Shown here: positions 17,958-27,557 of the stretch, one piece after another
Position numbering within the stretch: position 1 is the stretch's first letter
Layout: the number at the start of each line of letters is the position of its first letter
Assembly: GCA_016784025.1 (NCBI GenBank)
Contig: JADHVL010000022.1
Span: 1-60,947, forward strand
DNA from: Fidelibacterota bacterium
GTDB taxonomy: Bacteria > Fidelibacterota > UBA8477 > JABMPR01
DNA length: 60,947 nt
Direction: 5' to 3'
Translations under genes and position numbers: made by a program
Notes under the pieces: model-generated
What the model was told of the DNA's origin: nothing
The model's input: the letters and a program-made list of their open reading frames with translations, nothing else
Database searches by the model: none

Positions 17958-18353
17958 GTGAGTAGTAATTGGCATTTCCCTGTCCTGATCATGGTCTCGC
18001 TAGTTGCGTTTGTAGGCATACTTCGTCTTGTGCTGCATGGGAGGACTGATCGTCCCCCGACACAGACGGTCCTCTGGGTTGCTACAGTTGTCGTAGTTGG
18101 TGGTATGTCATTCGCCAAGCTGGGCGCATCGACTGGTCTGCCAGTCTGGGTTTACTATGGCGTGCCAGCGGTTCTGACCTGGGCGCTTCCTTCTCTTGTC
18201 TTTCGTATGCGAGCCCCTGAATTTGGTCAGTATCTGATTCTGGCCGTGCTCATGGCGCCGGTGATTCACATCCTGTTTTCGTTCTTCCTGGGTTGGAAAG
18301 AGTACATGCCCTTTATTCCTGTACCCTCGCTTGTTGAGCTGCTGGGGAGATAG
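17958..18353 (+). CDS. Small polytopic membrane protein
   Basis: This 131-residue protein is almost entirely hydrophobic with about four membrane segments (residues roughly 6-26, 37-53, 62-80 and 90-112). It starts with GTG after AAAGG at 17946. It is followed five bases later by the CPBP protease gene. The close spacing and the next overlap suggest a three-gene unit: membrane protein, CPBP protease, SRPBCC protein. No family recognised. Confidence 0.6.
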   Translation: MSSNWHFPVLIMVSLVAFVGILRLVLHGRTDRPPTQTVLWVATVVVVGGMSFAKLGASTGLPVWVYYGVPAVLTWALPSLVFRMRAPEFGQYLILAVLMAPVIHILFSFFLGWKEYMPFIPVPSLVELLGR

Positions 18354-18358
18354 CTGAT

Positions 18359-19279
18359 ATGAAGTTGAAAAAACTACTCTATTACAAAGACAATATTCGG
18401 ATCCTCTGGCCCACGGTAATGATCCTTATCCTCATCATTCTCAGTGAAGTCTTAATTGTAGATCCAGTTGGATTCATATTGGAAAAAGTTGGATTGGTGG
18501 ATGGTTCAGGTCCTGTTCAACATGAATGGACATCGGCTCTCCATGATGTTTTAAAGCGATCCATCCGATCTATTCTGGTCCTCCTTAGCGTCGCCTTCAC
18601 CATAAAATTGTTAATGGGGCATTCCCATCGATTTATGGGAATATCATTCCAACGCCATTGGATAAGACATCTGGGATTGGGAATATTTCTGGGCTTTGTT
18701 ATCCAGATAATCCCCCTGCTTATTATGCTTGGTTTCGGGTGGTATGCTGTGGAGGGCTGGCTGTGGGAGTTCAAACCGCTGGCTGTCTTAATGCCTGCGC
18801 TACTCTATTCAGCCATTTTCAGCCTGGAAACAGCAATCATTGAGGAGAGCATTTTTAGGGGCTTCCTCATGAATGCTTTTACACAGCGGTATAATATCAG
18901 GATCGGTCTCGTCGTTTCTTCAGTGGTGTTTGGCTTGCTTCATTTTTCCGGTTTTTCTAATGATTTTCCATGGTGGCTATCTCTATCCAGTGCCACCCTT
19001 GCAGGATTCATTTTTGGACAGGCATACTTGCTCTACGACAATATCTGGGCGCCCCTGGGAATTCATTTCGCCATTCATTTTGCAGCCAGAACCCTTGGTA
19101 CTGTTGGAGTCAGTCCAGATGAAGCCACTCTCCTGGTGACCAAGGTGGAAGGTCCTGTCATGCTGGTCGTTACCAAATCAGGTGGGGCTTCCATTCTTGA
19201 ATTGGTAGGATATATCAGCGTCTTTGTTATACTTCTTTTTCTTAAGAAAAACCAACACAGGCTGGGAGTAGGTGAATAG
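18359..19279 (+). CDS. CPBP-family intramembrane metalloprotease
   Basis: This 306-residue inner-membrane protein carries the CPBP (CAAX protease/bacteriocin-processing, formerly Abi) motifs: motif 1 EESIFRG with Glu162, Glu163 and Arg167, motif 2 FGLLHF with His195, and motif 3 HFAIHF with His236 and His240. About eight membrane segments surround them. These enzymes cleave within the membrane in prenyl-protein processing, bacteriocin self-immunity or signalling; the substrate here is unknown. The next gene begins inside its stop region (GTGAATAG, eight-base overlap), showing translational coupling. Confidence 0.85.
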   Translation: MKLKKLLYYKDNIRILWPTVMILILIILSEVLIVDPVGFILEKVGLVDGSGPVQHEWTSALHDVLKRSIRSILVLLSVAFTIKLLMGHSHRFMGISFQRHWIRHLGLGIFLGFVIQIIPLLIMLGFGWYAVEGWLWEFKPLAVLMPALLYSAIFSLETAIIEESIFRGFLMNAFTQRYNIRIGLVVSSVVFGLLHFSGFSNDFPWWLSLSSATLAGFIFGQAYLLYDNIWAPLGIHFAIHFAARTLGTVGVSPDEATLLVTKVEGPVMLVVTKSGGASILELVGYISVFVILLFLKKNQHRLGVGE

Positions 19280-19724
19280 ACTGAAGTTATCCTTTCAAAT
19301 CGAGATCAATGCTACACCTGAACAAGTATTCCAGTGGCTTGATCATCCAGAAAAGGCCAGGATGTGGATGCAAAGCGTCGGGAGCACTCAAATTCTTAAT
19401 GATGTGCCTGAAAGGGTTGGCACAACCTTTATAGAAGTGGTTGAAGAAAATGGTAAAAGTACCGAGCTTCAAGGGATCATAACTGCCTTCAAATCAAATG
19501 CATTGATTTCGTTTAAATTGACAGGTGTGTATAATGACACTGAAGTGATTTACCGAGTCAATGGTTCAACTGCAAAAACCCTGTTGACCATTGATGCTTT
19601 TATCCGATTTAAATCTTTTACCAAAGTTGTCATGCTCTTTATGGGTCCCATATTCAGGAAAAAGATTCGAGCTCAATTTCAAAATGAACTTGAAGTGCTA
19701 AAAAAGCTTTGTGAGCAAGACTGA
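19272..19724 (+). CDS. SRPBCC/START-like protein
   Basis: This 150-residue protein has the SRPBCC helix-grip pattern: an opening strand FQIEINATPEQVFQWL, the helix-loop of about residues 20-35, and a long C-terminal helix ending EVLKKLCEQ. Members bind hydrophobic ligands or catalyse cyclase/hydrolase reactions; no specific activity can be read. It starts with GTG overlapping the CPBP gene by eight bases. Confidence 0.8.
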   Translation: MNRLKLSFQIEINATPEQVFQWLDHPEKARMWMQSVGSTQILNDVPERVGTTFIEVVEENGKSTELQGIITAFKSNALISFKLTGVYNDTEVIYRVNGSTAKTLLTIDAFIRFKSFTKVVMLFMGPIFRKKIRAQFQNELEVLKKLCEQD

Positions 19725-19810
19725 CAAGCAGACTCAAGACTTCCCCTTCCATTCCGGTCAGGGGGCTATAAATGTATCTAACGTGTTAACCAGAATATGA
19801 TGAGGTAATA

Positions 19811-20326
19811 ATGGATTTACAGACACTATCACAAATAGCTGAAATCGGAGGGTTTGTTGCTGTTGTCGCAGCAATCATCTTTGGTATGATTCAGATTCGA
19901 GAAACACAACGCCAGAGACATGATTTAGCCTCTGTGGAGTTGGTGAGGTCTTTTCAAGATAGTGAGTTTACGGCAGCTTTTCGGATTATTCACTCACTAC
20001 CTGAAGACATGCCTGGCTCAGAGTTTATCGCAAAGGGATCTGATCACATTGATGCAGCGCTTCTAATCGGGATAAAGTATGAAACCATGGGCCTGCTCGT
20101 GTTCCGAGGGGTCGTACCAATGGATGCCGTTCAGGAGCTGATTGGTGGTGTCGCAATCACCTTATGGAAAAGGCTTAGACCGTGGGTGTTGTCCATACGT
20201 GAGGATCAATCTGATGAGCTGTTTCTTGAATGGTATCAATGGCTGGTTGAGAGGCTGGAGGAGCACAGCCCGGAAAAGACAGAACCAGCCTTTATCAAGC
20301 ATCAGAACTGGGCATTAAAGAAGTAA
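19811..20326 (+). CDS. DUF4760-like membrane-anchored protein
   Basis: This 171-residue protein has one N-terminal membrane helix (residues about 10-27, GGFVAVVAAIIFGMIQI) and a helical cytosolic part that contains RHDLASVELVRSF. The layout matches a family often labelled DUF4760 and found near similar genes. Function unknown. The next gene has the same plan, so the two look like diverged relatives side by side. Confidence 0.6.
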   Translation: MDLQTLSQIAEIGGFVAVVAAIIFGMIQIRETQRQRHDLASVELVRSFQDSEFTAAFRIIHSLPEDMPGSEFIAKGSDHIDAALLIGIKYETMGLLVFRGVVPMDAVQELIGGVAITLWKRLRPWVLSIREDQSDELFLEWYQWLVERLEEHSPEKTEPAFIKHQNWALKK

Positions 20327-20383
20327 CCAATGCGTTTGATCGACCGGTGTATATTGAGACAACATGAAGAAGGGAAATAACAT

Positions 20384-20853
20384 ATGAATTGGGATGCAAT
20401 AGGGCTATTGGTGAAATGATTGGAGCCTTCGCCGTGGTCGTATCGCTCATATACCTGGCACTACAAATCCGGTCTCAGAACTCACAGGCCCGGCTATCTG
20501 CACTGCATGAGATGTCCCGAGAACAACGCAGAACCACTGCCATATTCGCTGGAGAACGCATCAGTGATATATTTGTTCGCGCCAATCAGGATTTTGGTTC
20601 CATTTCTGAGGCAGAATCGGTTCAGCTCATCGTTCCCGTAACAAACCTATTTCGCGCCTGGGAAAGTGCCTTCCTGGAGAACAGAGATGGAAACCTGGAT
20701 GAAAATGTGTGGTCCGCATTGTCCAGAGATTATACTCAGCCAATGGGGGCTTCCTCATTTCAGCACATCTGGAACCTGCGAAAACAAAACTATGATCCAA
20801 GCTTTCAGGAGTATGTAGACAGCAACCAGACAGAGGAATATATATCCAGGTAA
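20384..20853 (+). CDS. N-terminal-helix membrane protein, frameshifted
   Basis: The natural start is ATG 20384 (GAAGGG upstream), which reads MNWDAIG and then runs into TGA at 20417. Adding one G to the GGG at 20402-20404 restores a frame reading MNWDAIGAIGEMIGAFAVVV, the opening expected for this family (one membrane helix and a helical cytosolic domain of about 155 residues). As written, only a start at TTG 20389 gives the long frame. The lesion is a G-run length change, so it is either a sequencing error or a real inactivation or phase variation. Function unknown. Confidence 0.6.
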
Positions 20854-20975
20854 TGCCTGGTTTCTTTTGACGAAATGAGGTCATGAAAAATTGCTCAAAA
20901 CGGCTTCATGTGGAACTACAGAAGCTCCTTACCGTATACCAAATTATCTCGTTAACTAATTGAAGAGGTGAAATT

Positions 20976-21272
20976 ATGGTTGAAAGCATAGATAAAAGAA
21001 GTGACTGGTTCAGCAACAAACCAAGAGTTGTTCTCTGGGGATCAATAGGTCTCCTGCTGTTAATTCCGTTGGTGGCTATGCAATTCACTGATGAAGTGAA
21101 TTGGGATTTCATGGATTTCATTGTCGCCGGTGCACTCCTGACCTTTGCCGCCCTTGCATTTGAGCTGGCCTCAAAAAAGCTCAGTAATTCAAAGCATCAA
21201 TGGGTCGTCGGAATTGTTATCCTGGCCGCGCTTATCATTGTCTGGATTGAGTTGGCTGTTGGACTCTTTTGA
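20976..21272 (+). CDS. Three-helix membrane protein, 98 residues
   Basis: This 98-residue protein has three hydrophobic segments (about residues 18-34, 46-64 and 76-94) after a charged N-terminus, [12 protein letters not shown]. Small proteins of this layout are common in marine Bacteroidetes-like genomes, with no assigned role. GAGGTG lies in front of the ATG. Confidence 0.65.
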   Translation: MVESIDKRSDWFSNKPRVVLWGSIGLLLLIPLVAMQFTDEVNWDFMDFIVAGALLTFAALAFELASKKLSNSKHQWVVGIVILAALIIVWIELAVGLF

Positions 21273-21324
21273 GCCGGTGTTAATTTCAGCACATCGTTTA
21301 TGTAAGCCGAGAGATACACGTAAT

Positions 21325-22470
21325 ATGCAAAACATAGCTTTAAAAGTTTGTCTCCTTCTGATTCTCATCACCAGTCAGGTCTTTGCCCATCCCACTGAGA
21401 ACACTTTCGCAGGGAATGCCGGCTCAACACTTTTTTATGAGAGCTATGGCAGCTTTAATGAACCCTGGGCCATGACCTTTCTGCCTGGTGGTGATCTTCT
21501 GGTGACTGAAAAACCAGGGGTTTTGCTCCTGGTTAAATTAGATGATCGTTCTCAGACATCCGTTCGAGGGGTTCCCAAGGTAGCTTATGGTGGCCAAGGT
21601 GGACTGGGTGACATTATCCTCCACCCTCAGTTTGAGGATAACCACTTGATCTATTTGTCCTATGCCGAGAAGGGATCATCAGGTAAAAGAGGAGCCGTGG
21701 TTGCCCGGGCACAGCTCAACCCTGGTTCAGACCAGCCCAGATTGGTAAACCTTGAAATCATCTGGCGACAATCACCAAAGGTCTCTGGGAAAGGACATTA
21801 CTCACACCGTCTGGTTTTTGGTCCTCAGGGCTATCTCTTTATTACATCAGGTGAACGGCAAAAACAGGAACCAGCTCAGAGTTGGACCCAGGATCTGGGT
21901 AAGGTTATCCGATTAAACGCCGATGGATCCGTGCCACCGGATAATCCTTTTCAGGATAAAGGAGCACTGGCGAAAAGCTTTTGGACATTGGGGCATCGAA
22001 ATCTTCTGGGTATTGCCTTCGATGAACAGGGACAACTATGGACTCATGAAATGGGTCCCCAACACGGCGATGAATTCAACATCATTGTGCGTGGAGATAA
22101 TTATGGCTGGCCCCTGGTCTCCTGGGGCAATCACTACTCGGGATATCCAATCCCCGATCATGACACGCGTCCCGAATTCCATACGCCTGAAGCTTACTGG
22201 GTACCTACCGTGGCACCTTCAGGTTTGATCATCTATGACGGTTCCGTGTTTCCTGACTGGCAGGGCAATGCCTTTATTGGCGGCCTCAGATCAGAATCGC
22301 TCCTGAGGATCAGAATCAATGGTGACCAGGCTGAAGAGGTTGAACGTTTCGACATGAAGCAACGAATTCGAGAGGTTGAACAAGGACCCGATGGTGCCAT
22401 CTGGGTGCTTGAGGATGGAGAAGGTGGCCGCCTGCTGCGCCTGAGTCCGGGCTCAAACCCTGGACATTGA
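21325..22470 (+). CDS. PQQ-dependent aldose sugar dehydrogenase
   Basis: This 381-residue protein is a soluble periplasmic glucose/sorbosone dehydrogenase-family beta-propeller (YliI/Asd type). It has a signal peptide (to about residue 20), the early PWAM..LPGG motif, [12 protein letters not shown], the [10 protein letters not shown] motif, [10 protein letters not shown] that contributes PQQ- and calcium-binding residues, and [10 protein letters not shown]. It would oxidise aldoses in the periplasm. I moved the start to ATG 21325; a longer in-frame extension to 21145 lies inside the previous gene. Confidence 0.88.
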   Translation: MQNIALKVCLLLILITSQVFAHPTENTFAGNAGSTLFYESYGSFNEPWAMTFLPGGDLLVTEKPGVLLLVKLDDRSQTSVRGVPKVAYGGQGGLGDIILHPQFEDNHLIYLSYAEKGSSGKRGAVVARAQLNPGSDQPRLVNLEIIWRQSPKVSGKGHYSHRLVFGPQGYLFITSGERQKQEPAQSWTQDLGKVIRLNADGSVPPDNPFQDKGALAKSFWTLGHRNLLGIAFDEQGQLWTHEMGPQHGDEFNIIVRGDNYGWPLVSWGNHYSGYPIPDHDTRPEFHTPEAYWVPTVAPSGLIIYDGSVFPDWQGNAFIGGLRSESLLRIRINGDQAEEVERFDMKQRIREVEQGPDGAIWVLEDGEGGRLLRLSPGSNPGH

Positions 22471-22970
22471 ACAGTCATCCAGGATGATAATACAAGAAAC
22501 TAATTTCCGTCTCGCTGAGGGAACTCGAAGCGTGCCTAAACCTGAGTCGAAGAACAAAATCTCCAAGATCATGGTGAAATAACCGGGGTTTCGATGGGGC
22601 TCCGCCCAAAGGCTACGACCCCACAAACAAGCTCAACCGCCGGGGTAACAGACTCGGACATTGAGCTGTCATCCTAAAGTATCTCTTTTGGGAGATCAAT
22701 TACCCCGGCCTTTAGGCCGGGTGGCACAAAACCATTTAAAAGATGGGCTTTAGCCCAAAGCCTCAGGGTTAAAACCCTTTTATTCCTTATACCATTATAC
22801 CCCCACCTTTCGACAGGCTATGCATGACGATATCGGTTTTTGCTTACTGAATCAAAAAAAGGGGGTATTCCAACTCGTCTTGGCGAGCGGAGCGCGGCGA
22901 TCTCGAAGCATCCCTTAACCAAGAACTCGGAGATTGCTTCGTCGCTATGCTCCTCGCAAAGACTAGCTAG
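22471..22970. repeat. 500-base non-coding stretch rich in palindromes
   Basis: No gene is seen. Visible elements are three hairpins in a row: CCCGGCC-TTTA-GGCCGGG (22704-22721), TGGGC-TTTA-GCCCA (22744-22757) and AGGGTT-AA-AACCCT (22765-22778). A long inverted element at 22875-22963 follows, whose arms read approximately GGCGAGCGGAGCGCGGCGATCTC and its inverse GAGATTGCTTCGTCGCTATGCTCC. The second type is a familiar dispersed palindromic repeat in many bacterial genomes. It separates the plus-strand block from the convergent minus-strand block. Confidence 0.7.
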
Positions 22971-23540
22971 CTATGCAGGTAGTGCCTTTAACACGAAGGC
23001 GATGGAGTCATCCTTTTCCATTTCGGTAAAAATTTTGCTCTCTAGTATTTCAAAGCGGCCATCCAGGAGGTCTGCAAAACTCTCCTCGGTATATTGCTGA
23101 AACCCCAGGTCGCCAAACTCTTCATACTCAGTTCCATACCATAGTGCGTGGAGGACTAACCCACCTTCATTTAGCACACCGTGTTGGACAGCCAGGGATT
23201 GTCTGCAAACATCCATACTAAGATGCTGAAGGACCTTGTTGGAGTAGATGGCATCAAATCGTCTTGGGGTATCCATGGTTACCGCATCCAGCTGGAACAC
23301 ATCTGCGTCAGGGTGCTGTTTGAGATAGCGATCGACGAAAAGCTGTGAAAAATCTGAACCTGTCGCGTGATAGACCTTTCGCAAGATATCCAGGTCTTTC
23401 CCGGGACCCATCCCCAACTCAAGCACACTGGAATTCTCAGGAAGATAGTTGGTTAGCCAATCAATGAGTTCGGCACCATCATAACCCTTGGCCAGTTTGA
23501 TGTAGTCTTCTACCCCTTTTTCGGTTTCATAAAATCCCAT
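22971..23540 (-). CDS. Class I SAM-dependent methyltransferase
   Basis: This 189-residue protein has the SAM-binding motif I (VLELGMGPGKDLDIL), a downstream acidic residue after ATGSDFS, and the FDAIYSNKVLQHL motif IV/post region of the Methyltransf_25 group. The methyl acceptor is unknown. The start at 23540 (MGFYETE) was chosen over an in-frame extension to 23609 because the extension overlaps the previous gene. It is the third gene of the operon NYN protein, GyrI-like lipoprotein, methyltransferase. Confidence 0.8.
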   Translation of the reverse strand: MGFYETEKGVEDYIKLAKGYDGAELIDWLTNYLPENSSVLELGMGPGKDLDILRKVYHATGSDFSQLFVDRYLKQHPDADVFQLDAVTMDTPRRFDAIYSNKVLQHLSMDVCRQSLAVQHGVLNEGGLVLHALWYGTEYEEFGDLGFQQYTEESFADLLDGRFEILESKIFTEMEKDDSIAFVLKALPA

Positions 23541-23547
23541 TGATGTT

Positions 23548-24186
23548 TTAGCCCTCTGTCTCTTCCATGTCAGAAGTTTCAATGATTGGTTCTTCGACTG
23601 GCAGGTCAATCTTGGTTACAGGATAGCGAATGATTGTATAGTATTTATCGGGGTTTCCAGGGCCAAACATACCCGGTCCCTTTAGATATTCTTCCTCATG
23701 AAGTCCTGAAATCTCATAGCCACTATCTGAAATAAATTGATGTAATCGTTCCACCGTTGGACCCTCACTGGCATAGGAGCCCTTGTGAAGGATTTCAGCC
23801 ACCAGACCATACTCCCAGGTTTCAAGTTTCAGTGCGGGGTGTTCTGATAAAATTTCTGCTGGTATTTCAGCTACGGTTTCTGCCACGGGCATGGCATAAA
23901 TCCCCACCCATTGATCCTTGGGGGTGTCTACAGATTTGGGCCAGCGAGCGCGTGGTGCGACCATATCCATATCGTGGGTCTTTTTTAACTTGAAAAAAGT
24001 CGAAATCAGGGCGCCGAAGGCCTCGCCAACCGTTTCATTGGGATTTCCTGCAGCTTCATAGACCAACATTTTCTGAGGTGCTTTTTCACTGATTTGAGGG
24101 TCTGATAAGTATTCGTATTCCTCGAATTTTTTACCACATCCAACTAAAATGATGATGGCTAGAAGTAGTGCTAATTTGGTTTTCAT
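23548..24186 (-). CDS. Lipoprotein with GyrI-like (SOUL/AraC-type) small-molecule-binding domain
   Basis: This 212-residue protein has a lipoprotein signal peptide (lipobox LVGC at about residue 17) and an effector-binding fold similar to the GyrI-like domain, with the paired segments around AEILHKGSYASEGPTVERLH and YYTIIRYPV. Such domains bind small hydrophobic ligands; SOUL-type haem proteins are an alternative. Its start overlaps the stop of the NYN gene by four bases (ATGA), which shows coupling. Confidence 0.75.
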   Translation of the reverse strand: MKTKLALLLAIIILVGCGKKFEEYEYLSDPQISEKAPQKMLVYEAAGNPNETVGEAFGALISTFFKLKKTHDMDMVAPRARWPKSVDTPKDQWVGIYAMPVAETVAEIPAEILSEHPALKLETWEYGLVAEILHKGSYASEGPTVERLHQFISDSGYEISGLHEEEYLKGPGMFGPGNPDKYYTIIRYPVTKIDLPVEEPIIETSDMEETEG

Positions 24187-24950
24187 GACTTCCCTCTACG
24201 ATTTGTATTTTTGGAAACTTTGTTCTTCACGTAAATAAGCTTGAAACGTCCTGTAGGGCTTTCCCTCGATTCAATTTCAAATTTCTGCGTTGATTTTATA
24301 AGAGGCGTCAGCTTGAGAAAACCATAATTTCTGGAATCAAAATTGGGTTGTTTTTTCTGCAGCAGGTTGCCCACATCACCCAGGAAGGCCCAGCCATCTT
24401 CATCTGCCAGATCAGAAACGGTGGTAGCAATTAAACGAATCACTCCTGGTGTTATCTTGTCAATATTTTCAGGCTCAGGTTGTTTGTCCGTAGGTGTCTC
24501 TGATTCATTTTCCTTGGCCAGGTTCTTTAATATTTCGATATAGATAAATTTATCACAGGCTACGATAAAGGGTTGGGGTGTCTTTTTCTCACCGATTCCA
24601 AAGACCTTCATCCCTGCTTCTCTGAGTCGGGTAGCCAAACGGGTAAAGTCGCTATCGCTGGAGACCAGGCAAAACCCAGTTACTTTTTCTGAATACAGGA
24701 TATCCATGGCATCAATAATCATGGCGGAATCCGTGGCGTTTTTACCTGTGGTATAGCCATACTGCTGAATAGGTGTGATGGCATTTTCCAGCAGGAGGTT
24801 TTTCCATTTTGAGAGATTGGGTTTGGTCCAATCTCCATAAATACGTTTGATGGTGGGATTACCATATTTGGCAATTTCCTCCATCATCTCTTTTACATGG
24901 GCAGATGGGATATTATCGCCATCAATCAAAACTGCTATGTTTAAATCCAT
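24183..24950 (-). CDS. NYN-domain ribonuclease-like protein with OST-HTH/LOTUS domain
   Basis: This 255-residue protein has an N-terminal NYN domain (LabA/PIN-like) with the acidic metal-site residues: Asp10 and Asp12 in VLIDGDN, Asp in ATDSAM, and SSDSDFTRL. A C-terminal OST-HTH/LOTUS winged helix (about residues 165-240) is expected to bind RNA. Bacterial NYN-LOTUS proteins are predicted metal-dependent RNases. GGAGGTGTGTT directly precedes the ATG. It is the first gene of a three-gene operon. Confidence 0.85.
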   Translation of the reverse strand: MDLNIAVLIDGDNIPSAHVKEMMEEIAKYGNPTIKRIYGDWTKPNLSKWKNLLLENAITPIQQYGYTTGKNATDSAMIIDAMDILYSEKVTGFCLVSSDSDFTRLATRLREAGMKVFGIGEKKTPQPFIVACDKFIYIEILKNLAKENESETPTDKQPEPENIDKITPGVIRLIATTVSDLADEDGWAFLGDVGNLLQKKQPNFDSRNYGFLKLTPLIKSTQKFEIESRESPTGRFKLIYVKNKVSKNTNRRGKS

Positions 24951-25083
24951 AACACACCTCCAGTGTGGTTTTTCACAGGCTAAAACGCGTAGAAACGTCT
25001 GATATTAACCAGACAAACGTGGAATGGATACACTATTTCCAAAAACCGCTATTAGATGGCTTCGCCAGCGACTGGCTCAAGCG

Positions 25084-26778
25084 CTATGGTTTCATGATGT
25101 ATCTATCTTTTAAGGGAAAGATTTGATCTGACCAAATCCGGTTAAAGCGGGCTCGATCAACTGCTGGTTTTTTTATCATCATTGAACAGAGACGCATTTG
25201 ACTCATGGTTGCACTACTCTTTGAATACAATTGCAAAGCGTGGCTAGAGAAATCTCTGATCATAAAATCAAATATTTGATCGATGGTATCATCATCTATT
25301 GCATAGATCGGAGCATTTTCCAGCACGAGTTGACCGTAAACCACCAGGGTAAACAGCTCACCCAGCGCCATGAGGAAGTCAATATCCTTGCGCTGTTCTT
25401 TATCCGGCTTGGCCACCATCAAGAGGGTTTTCAGTAAACGAATTTGTTGTTTGAAAATCTTAACATTGGGCAGCTGAACCGATTTATAGACTTTGCTGTA
25501 ATCATGAAAACGTATTTTCCCTAACCCACGCGTTGGTCCCTGATTAAAAAGGAAATCATCGTTCTGAGCTTGTGATTGTTGCTCTACAACAGGATAGTCT
25601 ATGGATCGAAAGAAATAACTCGCCATAAATTTAAGGATCAGGGCAATGTTCACATGTACGGTACCCTCCAGTTTTGGGAGGGCTCTGATATCACGAGTAG
25701 CCATATCAAAGAACGTGTCTTTTTCAAAGCCTTTGGCTGCAATCACATCCCAGAGTAGATCAATCACAGCTTCTCCCTGGGTGGTCACCTTCATTTTCAC
25801 CACAGGATTATATAGCAGATATCTTTTGTCCTCACTTGAGGCAACCCGCATGTAGTCTGCGGCTCGTAAGGCCACCAGTTTCATGGCCACCAGTCTGGTA
25901 TAGCCGTCTACAAACATTTGTTGGACATGGGAAAAGTCGGTGACATGCATATTATAGAGTTTCCGTTGAGAAGCATGGCTGAGTGCTTCATACAATGCAT
26001 GGGTACACATCCCAATGGAAGCCCATCCCAGATTATACTTCCCAATGTTTACAGTATTGAGAACCGCATTCCAGGCATCCTCGCCTTTATGAAGGATATC
26101 CTCCTCTGAAATGGGGTAGTCATCCAGCGCGTATTCTGCTACATAGCTCTGACTGTTTACCACATTTTTTACACAGTTATATTTTTCATGCTGATAGTTC
26201 GCGACAAAAACAACATAATCTCCTGAATCAGACAGCTTTCCAAAGGTGGAGACCATTTTTGCAGTATTGCCATTGCCAATATAGTATTTGGATCCATTTG
26301 CCAGATACTGACCTGCTTTTTGGGGGGTCAGGGACATTTCTGTTGAGTAGATGTCTGCCCCATGATCTTTCTCCGATAAACCAAAGGCAAAGACCTCACC
26401 CTCTTCTAGTAATCTGGCTGCCCGTTGTTTTAAGGCTTCGTTTTTGGACATCCAGATAGGACCCAAACCAAGAATGGAAACTTGCCAGGTGTACCAATAC
26501 GCCAGACCATAAAAACCCAGTACTTCGTTGAAATGAGCGATACGCCAGGTATCCCAGCGATAATTTTTCTTACCATACGCTGGTGGAGTCAAAAGAGTGG
26601 CAAAAATCTTTTCCTTCCTGACAAAGTCTAGAAAATCAGCATACCAAACCTGGTTGGTGTCATCGTCTTTTACTTTTTGTAGCCCTTTGGTTTCAAAAAA
26701 CTGGATGGTCTTCTGAATGATTTCCTGGAAGCGCTGGTCCTGGTGTTTTGGCGAATAAATAATCGGATTGAGTAGCAC
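25084..26778 (-). CDS. Acyl-CoA dehydrogenase family protein
   Basis: This 564-residue flavoenzyme is a long acyl-CoA dehydrogenase: FGLSEKDHGADIYSTE is the central flavin-binding segment, an IGNGNTAKM strand follows, and the C-terminal helical domain includes the EAVIDLLWDVIAAKGFE and RDIRALPKLEGTVHVN regions. The family normally runs about 380-600 residues and works in fatty acid beta-oxidation; its chain-length preference is unknown. The start is GTG at 26778 with AGGGGG upstream. Confidence 0.8.
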   Translation of the reverse strand: MLLNPIIYSPKHQDQRFQEIIQKTIQFFETKGLQKVKDDDTNQVWYADFLDFVRKEKIFATLLTPPAYGKKNYRWDTWRIAHFNEVLGFYGLAYWYTWQVSILGLGPIWMSKNEALKQRAARLLEEGEVFAFGLSEKDHGADIYSTEMSLTPQKAGQYLANGSKYYIGNGNTAKMVSTFGKLSDSGDYVVFVANYQHEKYNCVKNVVNSQSYVAEYALDDYPISEEDILHKGEDAWNAVLNTVNIGKYNLGWASIGMCTHALYEALSHASQRKLYNMHVTDFSHVQQMFVDGYTRLVAMKLVALRAADYMRVASSEDKRYLLYNPVVKMKVTTQGEAVIDLLWDVIAAKGFEKDTFFDMATRDIRALPKLEGTVHVNIALILKFMASYFFRSIDYPVVEQQSQAQNDDFLFNQGPTRGLGKIRFHDYSKVYKSVQLPNVKIFKQQIRLLKTLLMVAKPDKEQRKDIDFLMALGELFTLVVYGQLVLENAPIYAIDDDTIDQIFDFMIRDFSSHALQLYSKSSATMSQMRLCSMMIKKPAVDRARFNRIWSDQIFPLKDRYIMKP

Positions 26779-26887
26779 AAATTCCCCCTTTGGAATAGTG
26801 AACTGCTTTTATCAGAGTTTCAGTTGATCAACTACAATTAAGCGAGGCAAAGATACATCCTGCCACTGAGGGGTGCTATCTATTTGG

Positions 26888-26912
26888 AAAACAAAGGGGG
26901 TTGCCCCCCAGA
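26888..26912 (-). terminator. Rho-independent terminator after the YceI gene
   Basis: On the minus strand the sequence runs GGGGG, CAA loop, CCCCC (26896-26908) and continues into TTTGTTTT. It lies seven bases past the stop of the YceI-family gene. Confidence 0.65.
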
Positions 26913-26915
26913 ATG

Positions 26916-27515
26916 TTATTTGGTCAAGACGTTAAAGATGATGCTGAATTCATCATAGATGGCTTTATCACCCAGACCGTCAAAAAATTTATTCGATTTA
27001 TAGCGGATGTTGTATTTGGTTCTATCCACAATGATTTGTCCAGAGGCCGAGGCGCTTTTCTTTTTCACATCTACACGGGCATCAAAATCCAGGGCGTGGG
27101 TAATGCCTTTGAGAATTAAATCTCCCTTAAAATGATAATTCGGTTCATCATCTTTAGCACCTTTTATGGGCGTCGCCAATGCAAATTCAAATACGGCTTT
27201 GGGGTAATTGTTCACACCAAAAAAGTCATCATCCTTGAGGTGTTTTTCTAATTTTTTATTCCATTTTTCATCTTTGATGTCCAACACTTTAATGCTGGTC
27301 ATATCAAGTATAAAGCGACCACTCCTGATCTCACCTTTTTCAATGGTCACCTCGCCTTTTTGTATTTCAAGACTTCCATTGTGTGATCCTGTGACCTTGT
27401 TACCCACCCATTCCACGCTGCTTTTCTTCACATCGATGGGTGTACCGGCGAATACTGATAAGGCTAAGAAGAAGGTTGTGGTGGCTACTGCGATATTTTG
27501 TACAGACTTGTTCAT
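26916..27515 (-). CDS. YceI-family periplasmic protein
   Basis: This 199-residue protein has a signal peptide (to about residue 24) and the YceI lipocalin-like fold signature: SSVEWVGNKVTGSHNGSL, RSGRFILDMTSIKVLD, and YHFKGDLILKGITHALDFDA. YceI proteins bind isoprenoid-type amphiphiles in the periplasm and are linked to stress and lipid handling. ATG 27515 is preceded by GGAA; an in-frame ATG at 27560 is less likely. Confidence 0.9.
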   Translation of the reverse strand: MNKSVQNIAVATTTFFLALSVFAGTPIDVKKSSVEWVGNKVTGSHNGSLEIQKGEVTIEKGEIRSGRFILDMTSIKVLDIKDEKWNKKLEKHLKDDDFFGVNNYPKAVFEFALATPIKGAKDDEPNYHFKGDLILKGITHALDFDARVDVKKKSASASGQIIVDRTKYNIRYKSNKFFDGLGDKAIYDEFSIIFNVLTK

Positions 27516-27557
27516 TATTTCTGTTCCATAATTTTGATGCTTTGGGATTATATCAAG

